Source: Lepus europaeus (lineage: Eukaryota; Chordata; Mammalia; Lagomorpha; Leporidae). From it: DNA of 64,000 nt. Within the stretch, counting starts at the first letter, position 1, and the number at the start of each line of letters is the position of its first letter. Under the pieces are notes generated by a model, which had not been told where the DNA came from, did not search any database, and saw nothing but the letters and a program-made list of their open reading frames with translations. The position numbers and the translations under genes are program-made. Shown one piece after another: positions 12,701 through 22,615 of this stretch. The DNA is taken from assembly GCF_033115175.1 (NCBI RefSeq), contig NC_084837.1, positions 88,176,966 through 88,240,965 on the forward strand, in the 5' to 3' direction.

Positions 12701-14872
12701 AAACCGGAAATGGAGCTGAATTTGTTAAGTGAACGAAGTCTCGAGGAGCTGTGTGATCATATCAACGAACGACACAGGGTAGGAGGTTTTTAAATTCTTA
12801 GCCATTGCCTCTTGGTGAGCTGTGCTGGGTACTCAACTTTAGTGCCATGGTAGTCCAGCAAACGATCACGTTAGTCCAGAAGGATCTGACCCATGCTCCC
12901 AATCCATTCACAAATGTAAGAGGGGAAAGTTGCATGGACTTGGACTTCACCCTAAATTACACGTCCTCAAAAGGTGGGAAGGTTCACATCACACAGACAG
13001 GAAGACCTCACCACTGAGGTTCTGGACAGCGCAAACGAGAGGATACAGCACTGCTGTTGGACCATGCTCTGTAAAATTCGCATGGTTGTTCCTGCACAGC
13101 CCATCCCAGCAGGAAAGGTTAGAGAAGCTTCTCGCGGAAGAACTCGAGTTTTAGACTTGGCATGATGATGGGGCCTGGAGAAGTTCCTGGAAATGGCCTT
13201 CCCAGGTCTAGAGGTGCGCAGACAGAACACCGGCAACGATCCTGGGTGTTCCCAGGACAGCAGAGAGCAGTGGCTATGGGAATCGCTCTCTGCTGTAACC
13301 TTGTGGAGGGGATCTCTGACCAGGCCCTGGGCCTGTGGCTTCTTACAGGCTGCGAAACTGTGCCAAAGGCAGGCAACGGAACTCTTCCAGTGCCGTTTCT
13401 TCCGAGACAAAGATGCAGACCGAGACGAGCGCTGCGTTGCCGACGGGATCATCTATGGCTTCCGGGACACCGCTGTGCAGCTCTACATCCCAAGGTATGT
13501 CCCACCTGCTGCAGTAGGGAGTAAGAAAGCCTGCCTCAGCTGCAGAGAGCACGCACAGCGCATCAGACGAGATTAGTAAACCACTGCTTCTGGAGGTTCC
13601 CTATACACATATTGTAAGGATGCCTAAATAGAAAGGCAAAGTGGGAGATGGGAGAACAGTGCACCTTCTAACTCAGTGAGTTATCTGAAAGATGGCGGAT
13701 GCGAAGTAGATCCTCCATCGACTCATTCCCACCCAAAATGGCCACAGTTGGCCAGGATCTTGGAACGCCGCTTGATGTATGGAGCAGTAGTCACATTCAC
13801 CTCCTCCCCAGGCACATCAGCAGGGAAGTGGAATACCTGGGACTCGAACCAGCACATCCAATATGGGATGCAGGCAAACACTTGTTTTGCTTTTTTTTTT
13901 TTTTTTTTTGGCAGGCAGAGTGGACAGTGAGAGACAGGTCTTCCTTTGCTGTTGGTTCACCCTCCAATGGCGCCGCAGCCAGCCCGCTGTGGCTGGTGCA
14001 CCGCGCTGATCCGAAGGCAGGAGCCAGGTGCTTCCCCTGGTCTCCCATGGGGTGCAGGGCCCAAGCACTTGGGCCATCCTCCACTGCACCCCTGAGCCAT
14101 AGCAGAGAGCCGGCCTGGAAGAGGGGCAACCGGGACAGAATCCGGCACCCTGACCGAGACTAGAACCCGGGGTGCCAGTGCCGCAAAGCGGAGGATTAGC
14201 CTGTTGAGGCACAGCGCTGGCCTGTTTTGCTTGCACTACAAAAGGAACACTGTGTAGATAAGTGAAAAATCTGCATACTAAGACTACTGTCTTATGTGTC
14301 AATGATTCAGGTATGGGATTAAAGGAAGCGCACAGCTGAAAACCAAAGATGGCTGTGTCCTCCATTTGGGGCCCAGTGGTGAAAACCTTGGCAGCTGGGC
14401 CCCAGGAGCACCCAGGCGATGGTACAAGAGGACAGACCGTGTCACATCCAGCGGGCAAGGCGTCGCTTTCCGCATGTTCGAGCACGTTACGGTAAGGCTG
14501 TGCGGGTGCCTTGTGTGTGTCCTTTCCAATGCAAAGTAGAGAATGCAATTCGGGAATACATCTCTCCTCTTCCTGTGACAGGTGAAAATATCTGCACAAG
14601 TAAAACCGTATCATCCCAATAACCTACAACTGGAAATCATAAGCAAGAAAGCCTCCGTGGACCCAGAGGCAAGGCATACTCCCCAAAGCTCCCCATCACC
14701 CACGAGAGAGTTAGTGGGGGGAAACACTCAGTGTGCCGAAGACGGCAAAGAAAATCTCCCTGAGGAATACCGGCAGTTTCGGCAGACAGAGGGAGAGAGC
14801 CTCTACACTCTCCTGGAAGAGATGAAGAATCGAGCGATCCAGGACCTTTCGAGCCATCTTGGAATTCTATGA
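768..14872 (+). CDS. DIS3L: DIS3L-class 3'-5' exoribonuclease, copy A (exons 3-17; 5' end outside window)
   Basis: Exons, numbered as in the downstream copy: 768-896, 2233-2365, 3962-4138, 4508-4583, 5161-5301, 6342-6511, 7426-7587, 9223-9467, 9915-10007, 11057-11590, 12371-12516, 12603-12778, 13349-13494, 14311-14491, 14582-14872. Every exon has the same length and phase as in copy B, with no stop or frameshift, and all splice sites are GT-AG. The RNB catalytic cluster in exon 10 (IDP...EDVDDAL) and the exon 14 motif SPIRRYADI are unchanged, so the enzyme should be active if exons 1-2 exist upstream. By hand count it differs from copy B at 17 residues and about 16 synonymous sites over some 930 codons; 8 of the 17 fall in exons 16-17. 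At two of these (Thr for Ile in exon 13, Ser for Tyr in exon 17) copy A departs from the residue I recall in human DIS3L, so copy B looks closer to ancestral. Confidence 0.9.
3323..3604 (-). mobile_element. C-SINE, - strand, intron 4, copy A
   Basis: GACAGGTGGAGTTAGAGGG, GTTGGTTCACCCCCC, ending GCCACGGTGCCGGCCCC. A + strand SINE fragment lies beside it (about 3150-3305). Confidence 0.88.
3706..3779 (+). repeat. 39-bp minisatellite in intron 4, copy A (about 2 units)
   Basis: A 39-bp unit beginning TTCAAGGTGCCAAGTC occurs once in full (3706-3744) and once as a 35-bp partial unit (3745-3779). Copy B has one more unit at the same site. Confidence 0.9.
5845..6022 (-). mobile_element. SINE fragment, intron 7, copy A (pair about 52565-52743)
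   Basis: CAGGGGCCCAAACACTTGGG to CCACAGTGCTGGCCCC in antisense; a + fragment precedes it (5625-5785). Confidence 0.75.
8636..8912 (-). mobile_element. C-type SINE, - strand, intron 9, copy A
   Basis: AAAGATTTATTATTTGAAAG tail to CACAGTGCCAGCCC, flanked by CCCTGGCATC on both sides as target-site duplication. Confidence 0.87.
10685..10920 (+). mobile_element. SINE fragment, + strand, intron 11, copy A (pair about 57431-57665)
   Basis: Diverged GGCACTTGGGTCAACATCC, CTGCTAAGGAGCCTGGGG and GGAGACCTGATGGGATTTCC follow the + SINE order. A - fragment lies at about 10160-10310 (pair 56915-57055). Confidence 0.6.
11925..12180 (-). mobile_element. C-type SINE, - strand, intron 12, copy A
   Basis: AAATTTAGAAGGCAGAGTTAG, CTGCTGGTTCATTGCCC, GACTCGAACCAGCACCC. 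Another decayed antisense SINE precedes it (11685-11845). Confidence 0.8.
13885..14222 (-). mobile_element. Young C-SINE, - strand, intron 15, copy A
   Basis: A run of 19 T, GGCAGGCAGAGTGGACAG, full-length body ending GCACAGCGCTGGCC, flanked by TGTTTTGCTT. Inserted beside an older antisense SINE (13695-13880). Confidence 0.9.
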
Positions 14873-15127
14873 AACTTTCAGTGTCAGTCACGACTGACTA
14901 TTTTTACATTTACTGCACGAATCCTGTGATTTGTACAGGATAAACAGTAGTACATATTGTACCGTTATAATTGTGTAGCTACCTCCTGTTGCTATGGAGA
15001 CAACTTCAAGTGCTGCATCTGCTTAAGATGCCCTGGGACAGTGATGAATTCTGTGTGCCCTCATCTTCCCAGCAGATTGTGAACCACAGTGTATGTGACG
15101 TCTTGATTGGGCATATTTACCATAAAT

Positions 15128-15133
15128 AATAAA
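15128..15133 (+). terminator. Poly(A) signal of exoribonuclease copy A
   Basis: AATAAA about 255 nt after the stop codon, within an AT-rich stretch and followed by a GT-rich segment (ACAATGTGTCC). It closes a short 3' UTR (14873 to about 15155). Confidence 0.7.
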
Positions 15134-15357
15134 TGTATTTCTTACAATGTGTCCTCAGCTTCCTTTTCGAAGGGCACAATCTTTGGGAATACAATTTCTT
15201 TAAAGATGTTTTCCAATGGATGGAAGATATTCCTCTCCTTTATAACTGTCTCATGGTGAAGATTTGAGGGGACAGATGGGACAGTGCCCTGATGGAGGAG
15301 CACTAGAAAGAAGTGGTGCTACTCTTGTCTTTTACTAGCAGACCTGATCTAAGATCT

Positions 15358-16235
15358 ACTCATTTAATTGAGGCAGAGCCACAGACGGGGGAAGACCAAG
15401 AGGTCTTCCATCTGCTGGTTCACTCCCCAAATGCCCACAATGGCTGGGGCTGGGCCAGGTCTAACCCAGGAATCGAACTCCATCCACGGCTCCAACAGCG
15501 TGGCAGGGGCCCAAGCACTTGGGCCATCTTCTGCCGCTTAGCATCTTAGGATCTGAAGCGGGTCAGGACTCGAGCCGACGCCCATATGGAATGCCAGTGC
15601 CACAGGCAGAAGCTTCAACTAGTATGCCACAGAGTCCCCCCCGACCCCCCGACTTTGTTTTGCTCTTTTAGAAAAAATTCATCTGAAAAAAGCAGGAGAC
15701 CCAGAGAGAAAGGGCTCAGCCAACTGTCAGGTGACTCCCCAAACAGCTGCAACAACCAGTCCTGGGCCAGGTCAAAACCAGGAACCGGGAACTCCACCTG
15801 GGTCTCCTACGCAGGTGCAGGGGCTCGAGTCTTTGGGCCACCTTTCACCGCTTTCCCAGGCGCATTAGAGGGAGCTGGATCTGAAGTGGAGCCGCTAGGA
15901 CTTGAACCAGTGCTCTGATGTGGGATGCAGACGTGAGAACTGCAGTCTGGGGCCAGCGCCATGGCACAGTAGGTTGATCCTCCACCTGCGGTGCCAGCAT
16001 CCCATATGGGCCCTGGTTCTAGTCCAGGCTGCTCCTCTTCCCATCCAGCTCTGCTACGGTCTGGGATAGCAGTGGACTTGCGTGGGAGACCGGGAAGATG
16101 CTCCTGGCCTGGCCCTGGCGGCCATCTGGGGAGTGATCCAGTGGATGACTCCCCAAAAACTAAAAGCTTGCTATTGAAACTGGCCGGTTCAAGTCCCAGC
16201 TGTTCCACTTCTGACCCAGCTCCCGGCTAATGTGC
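15358..16235. mobile_element. Three SINEs between the nuclease gene and TIPIN, copy A
   Basis: 15358-15645 (-, tail deleted), 15675-15945 (-) and 15948-16235 (+). Antisense heads CTGCTGGTTCACTCCCC and sense CATCCCATATGGGCCC are clear. Confidence 0.8.
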
Positions 16236-16719
16236 CTAGGTAAGCAGGAGAAGATGGCCCAATTACTTGGGCAGACCTAGAGCTGGATTTTCAACTCACT
16301 GGGGCTGGGTAAAGCGTCAACCAGATGTATATACTGAAAGTGTAAATTACAGAACTAAATAGCAACAAGAAATGTTCCTAAAGAGAATAGGAATTTGTGT
16401 TTTTGCTGTTTAAAAATAGACACACTCCACAGCAACAGTTGTTTCAAGATGCAAATACACATTACACATCCCGGAATCTACTGAAGACATTCAAAACGGC
16501 TGCTGCTTATTTCCCAGGGATCATGTATTTAGACGTCATACTTGTACAAAAATCAATGCCACAGAGAATAAATTAGCGTAATGTGACAAAGTTAGCAGGA
16601 ATAGGCGTACGATTTATCAGCTAAGGATTTCCACACACAGACGATACACACTCCTCCTGCGCCTGCAGAACCATGACTCAACAGGCACAGGCAGAGGCCG
16701 TACAGCCACAGCAGCAGCC

Positions 16720-19700
16720 CTAGGTGCACGAAGCTCCACAGGCTCGGTCCGCTGGTGTCTCCTCTGTCTTTAATTCCTCCTCTTCATTTACAGAAGTGGC
16801 TGCGGCACCGTTCTGTGGACAAATGGAAATGGCCTTGCTTGACCCACGTCCCTCCGCCTCTAGATCCTCCCCAGTATTCACCTCTTCAACAGTCTGTGTT
16901 CTGGGTGTGTCCATTAACGTATCTGAAAGAGAAACCAAACCATTATCACTGATTTTAATTACATGATTCTGTCTCACCTCATGTACACAAATCTCTTCAG
17001 AAACCTAATTTTGATCACTGTCTTAGAAATACAAACCTCTTCATATATGGAGGAAGTCCACTGAGATCACAAAGAGGGCCAGGCACTTGGCCTCATGGTT
17101 CAGACACCTGGATCAGAATGCCAGGTTTGACTCCCAGCTCTGGCTCCTGATTCCAGCTTCCTGCCACCCATGTGGGAGACCTTGACTGAGTTCCCAGCTT
17201 CTGGCTTCGGCCCAGCCTAGTCTTGGGGGTTTCAGAAGTGAGCCAGGGGATGGGGAGCACTGTTCAACTCTGCCTCTCAAATAAAATAAAACATAAAAAA
17301 CCAATGATTGGATAATTTCATGTCCACTTTAAAGAGTGGGCACTGTGGCACAGCAGGTTAAGCTGCCACTTGGGACGACTGCATGCCTGCATGGAGTGCC
17401 TCTACTTCCCACTTCCTGTGCAACACCTAGGAGGCAGCAGACAATGGCACAAATCCCTGGATTCCTGCAACCCACGTATGAGACCTGCAGGAAATCCCTG
17501 GATCTTAGCTTTGGCCTGGTGCACCCTTGGCTGTTGTAAGTATGTGTTAATCTTATAAATAGAAAGTGATCCTTAACCATCTATTTTCAGGTATATGTTG
17601 GTTTAAAAAAAAAAAAAAAGAGCCATTGTTGTCAGTAATAGTTTTACCTTCATCTCAGTTGTCATGGGTGGGCTGTATTGTGGTCCAGTGCGTTAAATTG
17701 TCACCTATAATGCCAGCATCCCATATGGGAGCACCAGTTCACATCCCAACTGTTCCACTTCCTATCCTGTAACACCCCCCCCCTTTTTTTTTCTTTAAAG
17801 ATTTATTTATTTATCTGAAAGGCAGAGTTAGAGAGAGGCAAGGTGGAGACAGAATCTTCGATCTGCTGGTTTACTCTCCAAATGGCCACAACAGCTGAGC
17901 TAATCCAAAGCCAGGAGCCAGGATCTTCTTCCAGGTTTCCCACATGGGTGCAGAGGCCCAAGAATTTGGGCTATCCTGTACTGCTTTCCCATGTGGAATG
18001 CTGGCACCACAGGCATTGGCTTTACCCACTATGCCACAGCACTGGCCACTGCTCCACTTCTAATCCAGCTCTCTGCTATGGCTTGGGAAGGCAGGAGAAG
18101 ATGGCCCAAGACCTTGCGAGAACCAGAGGAAGCTCCTGGCTCCTGGTTTCAGATTGGCCTAGCTCTGGAAGTTGAGGCTATTTGGGGAGTGGGCTAGGAA
18201 ATGGAAGCGTTTTTTTTTTTTTTTTTTTGTTTTTTTGACAGGCAGAGTTAGACAGTGAGAGAGACAGAAAGATCTTCCTTCCGTTGGTTCACTCCCCAAA
18301 TGGCCGCTACAGCCGGCGCTGCGCCGATCCGAAGCCAGGAGCCAGGTGCTTCCTCCTGGTCTCCCATGTGGGTGCAGGGCCCAAGTACCTGGGCCATTCT
18401 CCACTGCACTCCTGGGCCACAGCAGGGAGCTGGCCTGGAAGAGGAGCAACTGGGACAGAATCCGGCGCCCCAACCGGGACTAGAACCCAGGGTGCCGGCG
18501 CCACAGGCGGAGGCTTAGCCTAGTGAGCCGTGGTGCCAGCCCAGAGCTCGCTCGCGCTCTGCCTCTCTGTAACTCTGCCTTTTAAATAAATAAATAAATC
18601 TTTAAAAATAAATTAAGTATTTTAGAACCTATTCATGGGAGCCATAATTGTAGCATACTGGTTAGGCTGCTATCTCCAACAATGGCATCCAATATGGGTA
18701 CCAGTTGGAGCCCCAACTGCTCCATTTCTGAAACAGCTCCCTGCTAATGCACCTGGGAAGGGAGTTTAGATGGCCCAAGTCCTTGGGCCCCTGCACCCAC
18801 ATGGGTGACATGGATGAAGCTCCTGGCTTTTGGCCATCTACTCCTCCTGCTCTATTTGGAACTCTGCCTTTCAAATAAATAGGTAAATTTTAAAAAAGGA
18901 AAAAAAGAGACGTATTCATGTTGCAGCACATGGCTTTAAAATCCTCAATGGGTACACAATGTAACGTTTATATGATTAGAATTGTATCACAATAAGTTTT
19001 CATAATTATGCTAAAGACAGCATGTATCACATCCTTTAAGGAGTTCAAAAACATAGCTTTAAAGTATTTTAAATCAGTTATTAAATGGTTACGATAACTG
19101 TTTGAGAGCCAAGGAGACAAGGAAAAAGGGAGAGCAGCAGCACTTGCACGCGTGCGTGTGTGTGTGTGTGTGTGCTCACTACCCATAGGCTTCCCGGGAA
19201 GACCGTGTGTGTGTGTGTGTGTGTGTGTGCTGGTTCACTATCCACAGGCTTCCCGGGAAGACCGTGTGTGTGTGTGTGTGTGCTGGTTCACTACCCACAG
19301 GCTTCCCGGGAAGACCGTGTGTGTGTGTGGCCGCGGTTTGAATACAGTGAGCCAGGAACAGGGGATTCAATTCATGTCTCCTGTAAAGGTGGCAGGAACC
19401 CAGCTACTTAAGCCATGACCATTGCCTCCCAGGGACCACGTAAGCAGGAAGGCAGGCAGGAAAGGAACCCAGAAGCTCTGAGGTGGGACACAGGCATCTC
19501 AACCAGCATCTTCAACAATCATTCACACTTTTGATTCCTAAAGATACTTTGAGAGGATAGTAAAGAAGTTACAATGTCTAACAAGCCCTTGATGTATTCA
19601 TAGGAGCCCATAACACTCAGCATGACAGGTACCGTGTCCTGAGGACTGACTGTCGCTCAGCAGCCTGGCCTGCCTTCTCTCCAAGGCCAGCTGCTTATTT

Positions 19701-19839
19701 CTCTCGATTCTTTGTTGTTGCTCTTCTGTCAGGCTTCCACTCGATTCCGAGGCAAACTTCGCACTTTCAGGTGAGTTTGTAAAAAAGGGATCTATTTCAG
19801 CAGCAGTTATATCACGGTCATTATTCTCCCCTACGTCAT
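16720..19839 (-). CDS. TIPIN: TIPIN (TIMELESS-interacting protein), last two exons, copy A; probably a truncated gene
   Basis: Two - strand exons are visible. 19633-19839 (207 nt) encodes an acidic stretch and then the conserved [20 protein letters not shown] segment. 16720-16922 begins with the matching phase (split Asp codon) and encodes [20 protein letters not shown], as in the C-terminal exon of TIPIN. Acceptors (CTGCAG, TTTCAG) and the donor are intact. TIPIN pairs with TIMELESS in the replication fork-protection complex; these exons form its poorly conserved C-terminal tail, not the TIMELESS-binding core. Frame ends at a TAG (16720-16722) where copy B reads CAG and continues 17 more residues. 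I found no earlier TIPIN exon between 19.9 and 44 kb, so this copy is probably a 3' fragment left by the tandem duplication. It is tail-to-tail with the exoribonuclease gene, 1.6 kb from that gene's poly(A) signal. Confidence 0.8.
17077..17302 (+). mobile_element. C-type SINE, + strand
   Basis: CCAGGCACTTGGCCTCATGG head, CCACCCATGTGGGAGACC body, TCTGCCTCTCAAATAAAATAAAA tail; diverged, hence old. Lies in the single visible TIPIN intron. Confidence 0.8.
17333..17560 (+). mobile_element. C-type SINE, + strand, 3' truncated or diverged
   Basis: GGGCACTGTGGCACAGCAGGTTAAGC head and a recognisable AATCCCTGGATTCCTGC body; the tail is only AATCTTATAAATAG. Confidence 0.75.
17668..18610 (+). mobile_element. 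SINE composite: one + SINE interrupted by two - SINEs
   Basis: The outer + element occupies 17668-17775, 18047-18206 and 18543-18610 (it ends in AATAAATAAATAAATC). A - strand SINE with its T-rich tail sits at 17784-18046, and a younger - strand C-SINE with 18 T at 18210-18542. The three outer pieces join in register when the inserts are removed. Confidence 0.85.
18635..18895 (+). mobile_element. C-type SINE, + strand
   Basis: GGAGCCATAATTGTAGCATAC head, CCAAGTCCTTGGGCCCCTGC body and a TTTCAAATAAATAGG tail. Confidence 0.8.
19151..19330 (+). repeat. Compound (GT)n minisatellite, about 60-bp unit
   Basis: Three copies of a core ending CAGGCTTCCCGGGAAGACC, each preceded by a (GT)n run (about 22, 24 and 18 nt) and followed by a final short GT run. 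A GT microsatellite inside a tandem repeat; prone to length change and, in principle, Z-DNA. Confidence 0.9.
19335..19515 (-). mobile_element. Old SINE fragment, - strand
   Basis: Diverged GAGCCAGGAAC, CAGCTACTTAAGCCATGACC and CACGTAAGCAGG resemble the antisense SINE body; lies next to the GT-rich minisatellite. Confidence 0.5.
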
Positions 19840-19960
19840 CTGCAGTAGAAAAGGAAACGTCAGTACATCTGTAGTATTAGACTAGTTACAGAAGGAGCTC
19901 GTCATCAGTCAGGGGCAGGCGTCTACCCGAAGAAATAATTTGTAAGGCATGAGAATGTGA

Positions 19961-20253
19961 GAATAGGGGCCAGCACTGTGGTATAGCAGGTAAAGTCGCC
20001 AGCTGCTCCTCTTCCCATCCAGCTCTCTGCTGTGGCCTGGGAGATCAGTGGAAGATGGCCCAAGTCCTTGGGCCCCTGCGCCCACCTGGGAGACCCAGAA
20101 GAAGCTCCTGCCTCCTGGATTCTGATCGGTACAGTTCTGACTATTGTAGCTATTTGGGGAGTGAATCAACAGATGGAAGCTCACTCGCTGGCTCGCTCTC
20201 TCTCTCTCTGTCTCTATGTAACTCTAACATATAAATAAAGAAATCTTAATAAA
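19961..20253 (+). mobile_element. C-type SINE, + strand, with TSD
   Basis: Flanked by GAGAATGTG on both sides (19951-19959 and 20254-20262). Body GGGGCCAGCACTGTGG to a CATATAAATAAAGAAATC tail. Confidence 0.85.
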
Positions 20254-20610
20254 GAGAATGTGGAAATATATACTTAATATATTCTTGATTTAAAGACACA
20301 TTTATAAATCACTTATAATGAGGCATGTTAGTCAAATGGAAATACTATTTAAAATATGCATGAAAGGAAAAGTTCTTAGTTATGATTACAAATATTTTAT
20401 GCTTGGCCCAGTAAGAGAGCTGAAAGAATCCAAATCATCTTCTTGTTCTACATTTTAATTTCTGGCCATAGTGTCTCTGTATAACATACAGTCATAATTT
20501 TATGTAGGCCATTATCTTTTAGAGGGCAAAGCAGACACAAATGAAAAAGGAAAAGAAATTTGTATCTGCAGACATATTCCCAAAATAATGTTTAGAAAAT
20601 AAATGCTCTA

Positions 20611-20925
20611 TGCGGCGCCGGCACACCGGGTTCTAGTCCCGGTCGGGGCACCATCCTGTCCCGGTCGCCCCGCTTCCAGGCCAGCTCTCTGCTGTGGCCA
20701 GGGAGTGCAGTGGAGGATTGCCCAAGAGCTTGGGCCCTGCACCCCATGGGAGACCAGGAGAAGCACATGGCTCCTGCCATCGGATCTGCACGGTGCGCCG
20801 GCCATAGCGCGCTACCGCGGCGGCCATTGGAGGGTGAACCAGCGGCAAAAGGAAGACCTTTCTCTCTGTCTCTCTCTCTCACTATCCACTCTGCCTGTCA
20901 AAAATAAAAAATAAAAAAATAAAAT
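20611..20925 (+). mobile_element. C-SINE, + strand, 5'-truncated, with TSD
   Basis: AAATAAATGCTCTA flanks both ends (20597-20610, 20926-20939). Lacks the first 40 or so bases of the consensus; the body is CpG-rich and little diverged, so young. Confidence 0.88.
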
Positions 20926-21344
20926 AAATAAATGCTCTACATTATTAATGTTAACAAACTCGTAAAACCACCTAGATCAGTTATCTCAAAGCAGGATGCC
21001 TCCAACGTGATCCACAGTGGTAAGGATTAGATGTTCCATTTAAGTATTAAGAAAAGTGAGTTTTACAAATAGGTTTAAAATCTTATCACAGTCACTGTCA
21101 TCTGTGAGCTCCCTGGAAAGGTGAGAGAGCGGGGCTTCTTTTCACTTTAAGTGTAAGCACACGGGGACACAGTTGTTTCTGACTGCCCAGTCAAGTAAAC
21201 ACACAGATATGATCTTGTCTCACCCAAACAATTCCAAAAAAACACATGAGCGGTAGCTTAAAAAGATTCTGCAAAAGAACACAATGCCTCCAATTGGAAT
21301 AGAAGCACAAGCAAGAAATATGTGACTTTTATTTAGTTAATTGT

Positions 21345-21655
21345 TTTTTTAAAAGATGTATTTGAAAGAGTTACACAGAGAAGGAGAGGCAGAGAGAGAG
21401 ACGTCTTCCATCCACTGGTTCACTCCCCAATTGACTGCAGCGGCTGGAGCTGTGCCAATCCGAAGCCAGGAGCGTCTTCCAGCTCTCCAACTTGGGTGCA
21501 GGGGCCCAAGGACTTGGGCCAGATTCTACTGCTTTCCCAGGCCACAGCAGACAGCTGGATTCAAAGTGGAGCAGCCGGGACTCGAACCGGCGCCCATATG
21601 GGATGCTGGCACTGCAGGCAGCGGCTTTACCCACTACACCACAGCGCTGGCCCCT
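21345..21655 (-). mobile_element. C-type SINE, - strand
   Basis: AAAAGATGTATTTGAAAGAG tail, TTCCATCCACTGGTTCACTC, GACTCGAACCGGCGCC, ending CACAGCGCTGGCCCC. Confidence 0.88.
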
Positions 21656-21726
21656 CTATGTAACTTTTAAATTAAAAAAAAAAAAAGTTTAAAGCTGTGC
21701 AAAGGTCGCAGGGCTGTTTGTTCAAC

Positions 21727-21754
21727 CCCCCCCCCCCACACACACACACACACT
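21727..21754 (+). repeat. C-run and (CA)n microsatellite
   Basis: About 11 C followed by (CA)8. Next to it, 21755-22140 contains overlapping frames of 153 (-) and 116 (+) codons that I do not recognise. Confidence 0.85.
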
Positions 21755-22140
21755 AGATACTGAAAGTCCTTGTGAAGGTGTTCGCGGATTTCTGCCTGCT
21801 TGTAAATGGCAGTGGCCTGCAGGAGCTGGGCATGGTCTGGTTTGTCCTGGGCCACAGTGCAGTGCCACGCCGGCTGGGATGCCTGATGGCCTCTTCTCTT
21901 TGGCTTTCCCTTCCCTTGGCTGTCCAAGGACCCCAGGCCACAGGACAGCCCACTGCTCTCGCAGCTTTCAGCACTGTGTTGCTGATGGAAATCTCTGACT
22001 GTGGCTCTGTTTTGCTGGTGCCTGACTTCAGGCTCCCCCAGGCTGAGCACCCACGTGCTCAGGCTGCAGAGGAGCGTGTAGCATCTGTATGGGAGTGCAG
22101 ACATCAGCAACCGCTGGATTAAAATCAAAAGGTCTCATCA
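21755..22140. other. Unrecognised GC-rich single-copy-looking block
   Basis: Free of SINE and open in two frames, but with no domain, splice site or start context that argues for a gene. Could be an old retrocopy fragment. Confidence 0.3.
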
Positions 22141-22302
22141 AAAGCTCAGCCCGGGGAAGGTGGGCATTCTAACAAACAGCTAAGAGGACAGGGAGGCTAA
22201 GTGCATTAAAGAAATCCTGGAGGTGAGCTCCAAGGGCCAGAGTGCTTATGGAAGCCAGTTTTGAAACGCTCTGTATTTCTTTCTTTATTTAAGATCACCT
22301 AG

Positions 22303-22615
22303 TGGGGTCAGTGTTGCAGCATAGTGGGCTGAGCTACTGCCTGCGATGCTGGCGTATCATATATACCCTGCTTGGAGTCCCACATCCCAGCTCCCTGCGA
22401 GTGAGTCTGAGGAAGCAGATGGCCCAAGTGCTTGGTCCCCTGCCACCCATGTAGGAGACAGGATGGAATTCCAGGCTCCTGGCTTTGGTCTGACACAGCC
22501 CTGGCCATTGTGGCCATTTGGGGAGTGAACTAGCAGATGGAAGACCTCTCTCTCTCTCTCTCTCTCTCTCGCTCTCTCTCTCTCTCTAGCTCTAATTCTG
22601 CCTTTCAAATAAATA
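22303..22615 (+). mobile_element. C-type SINE, + strand, with expanded TC tract
   Basis: GGGGTCAGTGTTGCAGCATAG head, GCCATTTGGGGAGTGAAC, then about 45 nt of TCTC (22541-22588) and a TTTCAAATAAATAAG tail. Confidence 0.85.

Larger units (their letters stand above)
1..16976 (+). repeat. Segmental duplication, copy A (paired with 46666-64000)
   Basis: The whole interval can be followed, base by base with few differences, in 46666-64000 in the same orientation. Exons, introns, shared SINEs and the intergenic DNA to TIPIN are all included, so this is a DNA-level duplication and not a retrocopy. Exon offsets run 46665 (exon 3), 46684, 46722, 46720, 46719, 46721, 46738, 46746, 46746, 46737, then 46744-46750 through exon 17, and 47024 at the end. 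Both ends are cut by the window. Confidence 0.97.

Noticed and set aside
13817-14614. 265-codon - frame, and the 277-codon frame at 60540-61373
   Set aside because: Antisense shadow of exon 16 joined to an antisense SINE; the poly-Lys run is the SINE poly(A).
1-16976. Copy A as a processed pseudogene
   Set aside because: All introns are present and all exons keep frame and splice sites.
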